From Deltaproteobacteria bacterium (GTDB lineage: Bacteria; Myxococcota_A; Polyangia; Polyangiales; Polyangiaceae), in the NCBI GenBank assembly GCA_016218915.1, contig JACRCQ010000039.1:1-64000 (forward strand): a DNA stretch of 64,000 bases, in the 5' to 3' direction. The position numbers and the translations under genes are program-made. Below, in pieces: positions 7,852 through 15,305 of the stretch (position 1 is the first letter of the stretch; the number at the start of each line of letters is the position of its first letter). The notes under the pieces were generated by a model. The model was not told where the DNA came from and ran no database searches. It saw only the letters and a program-made list of their open reading frames with translations.

Positions 7852-9351
7852 TCAGGAGTCGAGGGTGGGCTCAGGCCACTCGCCGGTGGTCAGATACTGC
7901 TGGATGGATCGCGCCGCGGCGCGTCCGGCTCCCATGGCGAGGATCACGGTCGCTGCGCCGAGCACGATGTCGCCGCCGGCCCATACGCCCTTGAGGCTGG
8001 TTCGTCCGGACGAGCGCTCGGCGAGAATGTTGCCCCACTTCTTGGTCTTGAGCCCCTCGGTCGTCCTTGGGACGAGCGGGTTGGGGCCGTTGCCGATCGC
8101 GACCACGACCGTGTCGACGTCGAGCTCCAGGACTTCATCGGTGGGCACAGGGCGACGACGCCCGCTGGCGTCAGGCTCGCCGAGCTTCATCACCTGGCAG
8201 ATCGCCTTCTTCACGCGCCCGTCCTTGTCGCCTTCGTAGCGGATCGGGTTGTGCAGGAAGGTGAACTGGATGCCCTCTTCCTCGGCGTGGTGGATCTCTT
8301 CGAGGCGGGCAGGCATTTCGACACGGGTGCGCCGGTAGACGTTGTACACGTTCTTGGCGCCGAGCCGTTTGGCGGTACGTGCGGAGTCCATGGCGACGTT
8401 GCCGCCGCCGATGACAGCGACGTTCTCGCTCTTGGCAACGGGCGTGTCCGCTGACGGGAAATCGTAAGCGCGCATGAGGTTGACGCGCGTGAGGTACTCA
8501 TTGGCGGAGTAGATGCCGTTGAGGTTCTCGCCCGGGATGTTCATGAAGTACGGCAGGCCAGCGCCGGTCGCGACGAAGATCGCGTCGTAGGTGTCGCGCA
8601 GCTCTTCGACCGGGATGGTCTGGCCGATGACCACGCTGTTGTGCAGCTTGACGCCGGCCTTCTTGAGCATGTTGACTTCGATCTCGACGATCTTCTTTGG
8701 GAGACGGAACTCGGGGATTCCATAGACAAGAACGCCGCCCGGACGATGCAGGGCCTCGAAGATGGTCACATCGTGACCGAGGCGCGCCAGGTCCGCCGCA
8801 GCGGTCAGGCCGGCAGGACCTGCGCCGACGATCGCGACCTTCTTGCCGGTCGAGGCTGCAGGGACGATGGGGGTCATCTTTCCGGTCTCGCGCTCCCAGT
8901 CCGCGAGGAAGCGCTCGAGACGTCCGATGGCCACCGGGGGATTCTTCTTGCCGACGGTGCAAACCTTCTCGCACTGCTCCTCCTGCGGGCAGACGCGTCC
9001 GCAGATTGCGGGAAGCACGTTGTCCTGCTTGAGGATCCCGATCCCGGCCTCGAAGTCGCCTTCAGCAATCTTCTTGATGAAGCCAGGGATGTTGATGCCC
9101 ACGGGGCAGCCGTCGATGCACAGGGGTTTCTTGCACTGGATGCAGCGGAGCGCCTCGATGCGCGCGGTCTTCTGATCGTAGCCGAGGGCCACCTCGAAGA
9201 AGTTGTTGACGCGTTCAGCCGCGGGCTGCTCGGCAATGGGCTGGCGCGGGATCGCCATGCGATCCTTGTTGGAGATCTTGGGCTCGCCGTGCTCGGGCAG
9301 CTCGATCGGCGGGGTCGCGGGGGAAGCGGGACGCTCGTTGTTGGTGGTCAT
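7852..9351 (-). CDS. NfnB/GltD-like NAD(P)-dependent flavin oxidoreductase subunit
   Basis: A 499-residue protein of the glutamate synthase small-subunit family. The N-terminus carries two 4Fe-4S cysteine groups (CIQCKKPLCIDGCPVG and CGRVCPQEEQCEKVC), then an FAD-binding GAGPAG motif and a second dinucleotide motif (GGGNVAMD). In NfnAB or SudAB this subunit binds FAD and two clusters and exchanges electrons between NAD(P)H and ferredoxin or a sulfur acceptor. Its start overlaps the stop of the partner gene by four bases (ATGA), which implies coupled translation. No large glutamate synthase subunit is nearby, so Nfn/Sud is more likely than glutamate synthase. Confidence 0.88.
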   Translation of the reverse strand: MTTNNERPASPATPPIELPEHGEPKISNKDRMAIPRQPIAEQPAAERVNNFFEVALGYDQKTARIEALRCIQCKKPLCIDGCPVGINIPGFIKKIAEGDFEAGIGILKQDNVLPAICGRVCPQEEQCEKVCTVGKKNPPVAIGRLERFLADWERETGKMTPIVPAASTGKKVAIVGAGPAGLTAAADLARLGHDVTIFEALHRPGGVLVYGIPEFRLPKKIVEIEVNMLKKAGVKLHNSVVIGQTIPVEELRDTYDAIFVATGAGLPYFMNIPGENLNGIYSANEYLTRVNLMRAYDFPSADTPVAKSENVAVIGGGNVAMDSARTAKRLGAKNVYNVYRRTRVEMPARLEEIHHAEEEGIQFTFLHNPIRYEGDKDGRVKKAICQVMKLGEPDASGRRRPVPTDEVLELDVDTVVVAIGNGPNPLVPRTTEGLKTKKWGNILAERSSGRTSLKGVWAGGDIVLGAATVILAMGAGRAAARSIQQYLTTGEWPEPTLDS

Positions 9352-10268
9352 GGCGAATCCTTGTCAGTCGCCGCAGCCTCCATGCGTCGGAGCTTGCAGT
9401 CTTTCGGTTCGTGGTCGTGTTCGCGAAGAAACGTCTCGTAGGTGGAGCGCTCCTGAGGCACGTAGAATCGCTGGCGCCGCAGCAGCTCGTCGAAGTCGAC
9501 GCCGTGCCCATCGAACTCGGGGCCGTCGACGCAAACGAACTTGGACTCGCCGTTGACGGTGACTCTGCACCCGCCGCACATGCCGGTGCCGTCCACCATG
9601 ACCGGGTTGAGGCTGACCAGGGTCTTTATCCCCAGCATCGCGGTGACTTTCGCCGTCTCTCTCATCATGATCAAGGGGCCGATCGCCACACACAGATCCG
9701 CCTTGCCAGAGGCCTCGGTCTCGGCGCGAATCGCATCAGTGACCAGTCCCTTTTCGCCGTAGGACCCGTCATCGGTGACGATCCGAACCGAGTCGCACGC
9801 GCGTCGCATCTCCTCCTCCATGATGAGAAGGTCCTTGGTACGCGCGCCGAGGATGCCCACGACGTGATTGCCGGCTTTGTGCATTCCCTGGGCGATCGGG
9901 TGCAGAGGAGCGACGCCGATGCCGCCACCGACGGCCAGGATGCGGCCGAACTTCCCGATGTGCGTGGGCATGCCGAGAGGCCCGACGACGTCAGCGAAGC
10001 TGTCGCCGGCCCGAATCAGGTGCGCCATCTCGGCCGTGCTCTTACCGACTTCCTGGACGATCAGGGTGATCGTCCCTTTGGCCGGATCACCATCTGCGAT
10101 GGTGAGCGGGATTCGTTCTCCGCCCTCGTGGAGCCGGACGATCACGAACTGCCCAGGGCGACGTCTGCGGGCGATGTCCGGCGCAGAGATGACGTAGCGA
10201 GTCACCTTTGGCGCGAGGAAGTCCTTGGCCACGACAACGGCATGGGGAAGGGCGTCACTCGGGGGCAT
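9348..10268 (-). CDS. NfnA/SudB-like ferredoxin-NADP reductase subunit
   Basis: 306 residues of the dihydroorotate dehydrogenase electron-transfer subunit/sulfide dehydrogenase family. An N-terminal FAD-binding barrel (with RIPLTIAD) is followed by an NAD-binding domain (AVGGGIGVAPL) and a C-terminal 2Fe-2S site (GTGMCGGCRV plus a later FVCVDGPEFDGH). The ATG at 10268 has a perfect AAGGAG six bases upstream; a longer frame to 10469 lacks any start signal. With the downstream NfnB-like gene it should form the two-subunit electron-bifurcating or NADPH/sulfide oxidoreductase. The 210-base gap upstream is the divergent promoter region shared with the isopropylmalate dehydrogenase-like gene. Confidence 0.88.
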   Translation of the reverse strand: MPPSDALPHAVVVAKDFLAPKVTRYVISAPDIARRRRPGQFVIVRLHEGGERIPLTIADGDPAKGTITLIVQEVGKSTAEMAHLIRAGDSFADVVGPLGMPTHIGKFGRILAVGGGIGVAPLHPIAQGMHKAGNHVVGILGARTKDLLIMEEEMRRACDSVRIVTDDGSYGEKGLVTDAIRAETEASGKADLCVAIGPLIMMRETAKVTAMLGIKTLVSLNPVMVDGTGMCGGCRVTVNGESKFVCVDGPEFDGHGVDFDELLRRQRFYVPQERSTYETFLREHDHEPKDCKLRRMEAAATDKDSP

Positions 10269-10478
10269 TAACAGCTCCTTGGCAGCGTTGGGGGCAGCGG
10301 TGGAGAAAGGTCTACCATCCGCGTTCCCATTAGCATGAAACCCGTGATTCCGCTTTGCCCTTGCGCTTAAGGCGGGAAGTCTTGGAACGGGACATCGAGG
10401 GATGCCTGCCACGATTGGGAGCGCGGGACGGTCCTGGATGCTATCCTGCCGGTCGTTTGTCCGACTCATGAGGTGGAG

Positions 10479-11633
10479 ATGCCTTACGACGTGGTGCTTC
10501 TACCCGGGGACGGGATCGGTCCCGAGGTGCTTGGCGAAGGGCGCAAAGTCCTGGAGCTGGCGTGTTCCAGGGCTGGGATAGCGGTTGAAACGACCAGCAT
10601 CCCGTGCGGAGGCCGGTACTTCCTGGAACATGGCCGGGACTGGCCCGAAGGCGCTGAGCAGCGCTGCGAGCGCGCGGACCTGATTCTGCTCGGGGCAGTT
10701 GGCTGGCCGGCGACGGACCGGCCTGGGCCCGTGCTGATGCCAGATGGCAGGATGGCCGGGTGGTCGGCTGTGATCGGCAACCGGACGCGCCTCGACCTGT
10801 ACGCGAACATCCGGCCGGTCAAGCTGCTGGCCGGGGTCAGGCATCAGGTTCACGGATCGCACCGCGCGGTCTGGGAAGCCGGAAAGGTGGACCTGGTGTT
10901 CGTGCGCGAGAACACCGAGGGGCTGCACGCGGGCATCGGCGGCGTCCTTCAGCCGGGCGGCGTCAAGGAGGTCGCGATCGATACCCGTGTGATCACGCGC
11001 AAGGCAAGCGAGAGGATCATTCGGAAGGCGTTCGAGCTGTGCAGGGAGCGATCAAGAGGGGCGCCCCAGGACGGTGTGAAGCGGGTGACCTGCATCGCCA
11101 AGGACAACCTGCTCAAAGGCTGCCAGCTCTTCGTGGAAGTGTTTGCCGAGGTAGGTCGCAGCTTCCCAGACGTGGAAAAGGACTATGCGATCGTGGATGC
11201 GTTTGCCCAGGCGTTGATCGCGCAACCCGAGCGCTACGACGTCTGCGTGACCACGAATCTGTTCGGCGACATTCTCACGGATCTCGCCGCGGTGCTGCAG
11301 GGGGGAATGGGGCTCGCGGTCGGGTGCAACGTGGGCGACGCGCACGGCATGTTCGAGCCGATCCACGGCTCTGCGCCAGCGCTGGCGGGCAAGGACAAGG
11401 CCAACCCTCTCGCGATGATTCTGGCCGTAGGAGAAGGGATGCGCTGGCTCGGGCGAAGGAGAGGCGACGAGGCGTTGTCCCGCGCTGGGCGGGCTGTGGA
11501 GGACGCGGTGGTATCGGTGATCAGCGAGGGGAGCACGCTGACGTTCGATCTGGTGGGAGAAGAACGAGCTGCGCGGATGTCGGAGGTGGGGGAAGCGGTG
11601 CGCAGGGAGATGGGGAAGAGGCTCGGCCCATGA
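10479..11633 (+). CDS. leuB: 3-isopropylmalate dehydrogenase-like beta-decarboxylating dehydrogenase
   Basis: 384 residues of the isocitrate/isopropylmalate/tartrate dehydrogenase family. Landmarks are LLPGDGIGPEV at the N-terminus, RENTEGLHAG, VTTNLFGDILTDLAA (metal and substrate Asp residues) and FEPIHGSAPALAGK near the NAD site. These match LeuB, but no leuA, leuC or leuD is adjacent, so the substrate could be a related 2-hydroxy acid; the symbol is by family only. The ATG at 10479 has GAGG five bases upstream; a GTG two codons earlier is possible. It is first of a plus-strand series ending with the kinase at 17.1 kb. Confidence 0.82.
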   Translation: MPYDVVLLPGDGIGPEVLGEGRKVLELACSRAGIAVETTSIPCGGRYFLEHGRDWPEGAEQRCERADLILLGAVGWPATDRPGPVLMPDGRMAGWSAVIGNRTRLDLYANIRPVKLLAGVRHQVHGSHRAVWEAGKVDLVFVRENTEGLHAGIGGVLQPGGVKEVAIDTRVITRKASERIIRKAFELCRERSRGAPQDGVKRVTCIAKDNLLKGCQLFVEVFAEVGRSFPDVEKDYAIVDAFAQALIAQPERYDVCVTTNLFGDILTDLAAVLQGGMGLAVGCNVGDAHGMFEPIHGSAPALAGKDKANPLAMILAVGEGMRWLGRRRGDEALSRAGRAVEDAVVSVISEGSTLTFDLVGEERAARMSEVGEAVRREMGKRLGP

Positions 11634-11656
11634 CCAGCACGGCGAACAACTCGACT

Positions 11657-11755
11657 TCCCTCATCCCCGCAGGCGGCGGCGCGGTTCCAGTTCGCCCTTC
11701 TCCCACCGGGAGAAGGGCACGCGAGGTGCACCTGGAACCGTGTGGGGTTGAGGGA
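11657..11755. repeat. Three-tier nested palindromic repeat (REP-like)
   Basis: A 99-base imperfect palindrome between two genes. The inner arms are GCCCTTCTCCC-ACC-GGGAGAAGGGC (11694-11718). Middle arms are GGTTCCAG (11683) and CTGGAACC (11732). Outer arms are TCCCTCATCCCC (11657) and GGGGTTGAGGGA (11744), with one mismatch. There is no T-run after the stem, so it is not a classic terminator. From memory, similar CCCTC/CCCTTCTCCC palindromes are scattered through many proteobacterial genomes as mobile REP-like units. Confidence 0.75.
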
Positions 11756-11820
11756 GATTCCCGTCCTCGCCGCGGCGTCAATCCCTCGGCCGTTGCCTGT
11801 GACTTCTGCAGGAGACCCCA

Positions 11821-13602
11821 GTGATGCGCGACATTCGCGGCGAGACCATGTACTTCGCGTTCGTGGACCGGTTCGTGGACGGCGATCCCGCCAGCAACGA
11901 AGGGCGTGATCCTGCGACCTACGACCCGGAGCGAAAGGACTGGACCCGGTACTGGGGCGGAGACCTGCAAGGGGTCATCGACAAGCTCGACTATCTGGAG
12001 CGGCTGGGAGTGTCGACGATCGTCCTGACGCCGATCGTGGAGCAGATCCCGGGGCTGGGTCGCGATCGCGGGCTGCAGAGCGCGCCCTATCACGGTGCCT
12101 GGGCGATCGACTTCCGCCGCCTCGATCCTCATCTGATCCCGCGACAAGAGTGGGATCGGCCGTTCGCGGATCGCGACGGGGTCTTCGATCGACTGGTGAA
12201 GGCGTGTCATGCGCGCAAGATGCGGCTGGTCCTGCAGTTCGTGTGCGGCCAGACGAATCCTGGGGGGACAGGGGGGACGGCCCGGGGGGAGATTCACGAC
12301 GACGGGCGCTGGCTGGCGTCGTACGATCAGGATCCGCAGGGTTGGTACCGACACGTGCTCGCGCGCGAGACCACCGGACGCGAAGCCGTGGACGCAGGCG
12401 GAGCGCCGTTTGATCCAGCGACGAGCGGCATGCGGGCCTGGATGCGCTCGGTGCTGACGGACTGGCTCGATCGCGGCGCAGACGGGCTGTACTTCGACAT
12501 GGCGAACAGCATGCCGCTGTGGTTCTGGCAGGAGGTCGCTTCGAGCGTGCTGTACGCCAAGCCGGATGCGCTGCTCACCGGAGGGTGGAACGGTCGGAGC
12601 TGGGATGACACGACGGTGGCGTTTGCGAATCGATCCGGCCTTCGATCCACGGACTTCGCGTTCCAGCGTTCGGTGATCGAAGGCTTGTGCTGGGACGAAG
12701 TGGGCGGATTCAGGCGGATTGCGAGCTACCTGGATCGCGACGAGCACCTCGAGGATGCGACCTGCCTGGTCACGAGCCTGGATGACGCGCGCGTGCCGAG
12801 GCTGCTGTCGAGCGGGCTGCGACCGGACCAGCTGCTGCTTGCGGTGACGCTGCTGATGACGACGCGAGGGGTACCGCTGGTGTTCTACGGCACCGAGCAG
12901 GGGCTGCACTGCGAAGGGGAAGATGTGGGCGAGCCGTACAATCGCCCGATGATGGAGCGGTTCGACGACAACCCGGTGACCGAAGCGATGTGGAAGCTCG
13001 CAGCGCTTCGCAAAGACAATCTCGCCGTGCAGCGCGGGCTGTACCGCACGCTCTGGGTCAACGAGGACGCGCTCGTGTTTGTGCGATCGCATGGAACCGA
13101 TCGGATCGTGGTGGGGCTCAATCGGGGGCGCGACGTGACGATGGATCTGAGCGACGTACCGCTGCCGGACGGTCCTGCATTCGATGTGCTTGGCAGCGGC
13201 GGGGTGCTGGTACGCGACAAGAAGATCGAGAGATTCCATTTGCGGGCAGGAGGAGCGGTGGTTCTGGCGCACACGCTCCAGAGGGAGAGCGCGGGGCGAT
13301 CCGTGCTGTGCCGTCTGAGCGGCTACCGGTCGAGGTTCGGCGAATCAGTGGTGGTGACAGGCAATGTGCCCGAGCTCGGGTCGTGGGATCTTGCGCGGGC
13401 AGTCCCGCTGAGCTTCGTCAATGCGAACCTGTGGATGGGGAGCGTGTCGTTCGAGCGAAGCCTGGGCAAGCCCGTGCTCTACAAGTATGCAGTAGTGGAT
13501 CAACGCGGCGCAGCTGTTCGGGAAGACCGCCTGGCGCGACGTCGCATGGTGCCGACCTGCTGCGGGCTCGAGTGGGCGGATCGCTGGGGGACCGACGGGT
13601 GA
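11821..13602 (+). CDS. GH13 alpha-amylase-like protein with C-terminal CBM20, catalytic residues altered
   Basis: 593 residues. The N-terminus matches the GH13 barrel well (MYFAFVDRFVDGD and YWGGDLQGVIDKLDYLERLG), and a C-terminal CBM20-type starch-binding domain spans ~490-593 (VVVTGNVPELGSWD). The four GH13 signature regions are eroded. Region I reads LVLQFVCGQT instead of DVVxNH; region II is GLYFD, with the nucleophile position Asp226 kept but the invariant Arg replaced by Tyr224; region III is LLTGGW, so the general-acid Glu is Gly255; region IV is SLDDAR instead of NHDxxR. It may bind glucan without hydrolysing it. No signal peptide. GGAGA precedes the GTG; an ATG one codon later is possible. 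Confidence 0.8.
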   Translation: MMRDIRGETMYFAFVDRFVDGDPASNEGRDPATYDPERKDWTRYWGGDLQGVIDKLDYLERLGVSTIVLTPIVEQIPGLGRDRGLQSAPYHGAWAIDFRRLDPHLIPRQEWDRPFADRDGVFDRLVKACHARKMRLVLQFVCGQTNPGGTGGTARGEIHDDGRWLASYDQDPQGWYRHVLARETTGREAVDAGGAPFDPATSGMRAWMRSVLTDWLDRGADGLYFDMANSMPLWFWQEVASSVLYAKPDALLTGGWNGRSWDDTTVAFANRSGLRSTDFAFQRSVIEGLCWDEVGGFRRIASYLDRDEHLEDATCLVTSLDDARVPRLLSSGLRPDQLLLAVTLLMTTRGVPLVFYGTEQGLHCEGEDVGEPYNRPMMERFDDNPVTEAMWKLAALRKDNLAVQRGLYRTLWVNEDALVFVRSHGTDRIVVGLNRGRDVTMDLSDVPLPDGPAFDVLGSGGVLVRDKKIERFHLRAGGAVVLAHTLQRESAGRSVLCRLSGYRSRFGESVVVTGNVPELGSWDLARAVPLSFVNANLWMGSVSFERSLGKPVLYKYAVVDQRGAAVREDRLARRRMVPTCCGLEWADRWGTDG

Positions 13603-13685
13603 GAGGAGAGAACTAGGAGCTGGGAACGGGAACGGGGAACAGAGAATGCAAATGGGAAGACGGCGATTTCAGCTAGGATGATCCG

Positions 13686-14522
13686 ATGCCCAATCTACGT
13701 CTCAAGCTCAAGCGCGACCTGTCGCCGTTCCGCAAGATGGCGATTGGCACGTGGAACGCTCCTGGAGATCCTTCGGTCTACGGGACGCTGGAGCTGCGAA
13801 TGGAAGCCGCGCTCGAGTATCTGGCCCGGTTCCGGGAGAAGACAGGGCGGAAGGCGACGATCACGCACCTGCTCGCGCGGGCGATGGGCTCGATCCTGAA
13901 GGAGACCCCCGACGCGAACGCGATCCTGAGAGGCCACAAGATCTATCTGCGTCAGGACATCGGCATCTTCGTGCAGGTGGCGATCACCGAAGATGGCGAG
14001 GGCAAGGCGGACCTGTCGGGCGTGACGCTGCACGACGTGGACAAGAAGAGCCTTGCAGAGATCTGCGACGAGATGACGATGCGGGCCAAGGAGGTTCGGG
14101 CGCACAAGGACGCGGAGCTGGAGCGATCGCGCAGCCTGTTTCATCGGCTTCCCTATCGCCTCGTGGGGCCTGTGCTCGATGCGATGAGCTTCCTGTTCTA
14201 CACGTTGAATCTGGACCCGCGATTTGCGGGCGTTCCCAAGGATGCCTTTGGCAGCGTGATGATCACCAATGTCGGCACGCTCGGTCTGGACACGGCCTAT
14301 GCCCCGCTGGTGCCGTTTTCGCGGGTACCGATCCTGTTGACCGTGGGCGCGGTCAAGGATCAGCCGGTGGTGGACGACGGCGTGGTCAAGCCGGGCAAGG
14401 TGATGAAGATCAACGTGACGTTCGATCACCGATTCATCGATGGGGTGCACGGTGCAGCGATGTCCAAGGCGATGCGTGCGTGGATGGAGCGCCCCTTCGA
14501 GCACTTCGACAAGCTGGACTGA
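13686..14522 (+). CDS. Stand-alone 2-oxoacid dehydrogenase acyltransferase catalytic domain
   Basis: 278 residues corresponding only to the catalytic domain of E2 acyltransferases. The active-site motif is intact near the C-terminus (FDHRFIDGVHG, His~248 and Asp~252). The lipoyl domain and the E1/E3-binding peripheral domain found in normal E2 proteins are missing, and no E1 or E3 gene is next to it. An inserted hydrophobic helix (~155-175) is unusual. It may transfer acyl groups from CoA to an unknown acceptor or form a noncanonical cage. The 83-base gap before it is purine-rich with GGGAAC direct repeats. sfsA starts five bases after its stop. Confidence 0.83.
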   Translation: MPNLRLKLKRDLSPFRKMAIGTWNAPGDPSVYGTLELRMEAALEYLARFREKTGRKATITHLLARAMGSILKETPDANAILRGHKIYLRQDIGIFVQVAITEDGEGKADLSGVTLHDVDKKSLAEICDEMTMRAKEVRAHKDAELERSRSLFHRLPYRLVGPVLDAMSFLFYTLNLDPRFAGVPKDAFGSVMITNVGTLGLDTAYAPLVPFSRVPILLTVGAVKDQPVVDDGVVKPGKVMKINVTFDHRFIDGVHGAAMSKAMRAWMERPFEHFDKLD

Positions 14523-14527
14523 TCCGG

Positions 14528-15253
14528 ATGCGCTTCCCTACCCCGCTGATCGAAGCGACGTTCCTGCGCCGCTACCAACGGTTTCTGGTCGACGTGCGCA
14601 TGGCAGATGGAGCCTTGGCGACGGTGCATTGTCCCAACACCGGAAGCATGGCCGGCCTTCTGCAGGAGGGCGCGCCTTGCCTGCTGCTCGACAGCCAGAA
14701 CCCGGCACGTCGCCTTCGCTACACGATGGAGGCGATCCGGGTGGGGCGCACCTGGGTGGGAGCGCATCCAGTGATGGCGAACGTGGTGGGACGGGAGGCG
14801 ATCGAGCAGGGGCTGGTGGAAGGGCTCGGACCGATCGAATCGGTGCGAGCCGAGGTCGCGTACGGCCGAGGGAGCCGGGCAGATCTGGTGGTGCAGGAGC
14901 GTTCCGGGACGACGTGGTACGTGGAAATCAAGAGCGCATCCCTGGCTGAAGGGCATACCTCGATGTTTCCGGATGCGGTGACGGAGCGGGGCCTCAAGCA
15001 CCTCGGGGAGCTGACGCGCGTGGTTCGTGCGGGTGGGCGTGCGCTGATGTTGTTCGTTGCCACCCGCGACGACGTGGACCGATTCCGACCGGCGGCGCAC
15101 ATCGATCCGGCGTATGCGAAGGGGTTGTGGCAAGCAGAACGTGCGGGCGTTACGTTGCGGGCGCTTACGAGCCGCACGACGCGCACACAGATGAGGGCGA
15201 TGAGAGCCATCCCCGTGGAAGGCCGGCCAGGAGGGAAAAAAGCCGGGGCCTAG
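14528..15253 (+). CDS. sfsA: Sugar fermentation stimulation protein SfsA, nuclease family
   Basis: 241 residues, the usual SfsA length. It shows the N-terminal OB-like part with CPNTGSMAGLL and the nuclease-like core with SRADLVVQ (an Asp in the PD-(D/E)xK position), then YVEIKSASL and the C-terminal VTERGLKHL motif. SfsA proteins bind DNA and have a restriction-nuclease-like fold; in E. coli the protein was described as a regulator of maltose genes. The ATG at 14528 lies five bases after the acyltransferase stop, so the two genes are probably one transcript. Confidence 0.9.
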   Translation: MRFPTPLIEATFLRRYQRFLVDVRMADGALATVHCPNTGSMAGLLQEGAPCLLLDSQNPARRLRYTMEAIRVGRTWVGAHPVMANVVGREAIEQGLVEGLGPIESVRAEVAYGRGSRADLVVQERSGTTWYVEIKSASLAEGHTSMFPDAVTERGLKHLGELTRVVRAGGRALMLFVATRDDVDRFRPAAHIDPAYAKGLWQAERAGVTLRALTSRTTRTQMRAMRAIPVEGRPGGKKAGA

Positions 15254-15305
15254 GTGAACGCAGAGCTTTGCGAAGCGGGGGTGCTCCGATATCCTGCGGA
15301 GTGAC

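Noticed and set aside
7852-9351. Glutamate synthase small subunit (GltD)
   Set aside because: The fold fits, but the partner gene is a SudB/NfnA-type reductase and no large GltB subunit is nearby.
11694-11718. Rho-independent terminator of the leuB-like gene
   Set aside because: The stem is strong, but no T-run follows and it is the centre of a larger three-tier palindrome.
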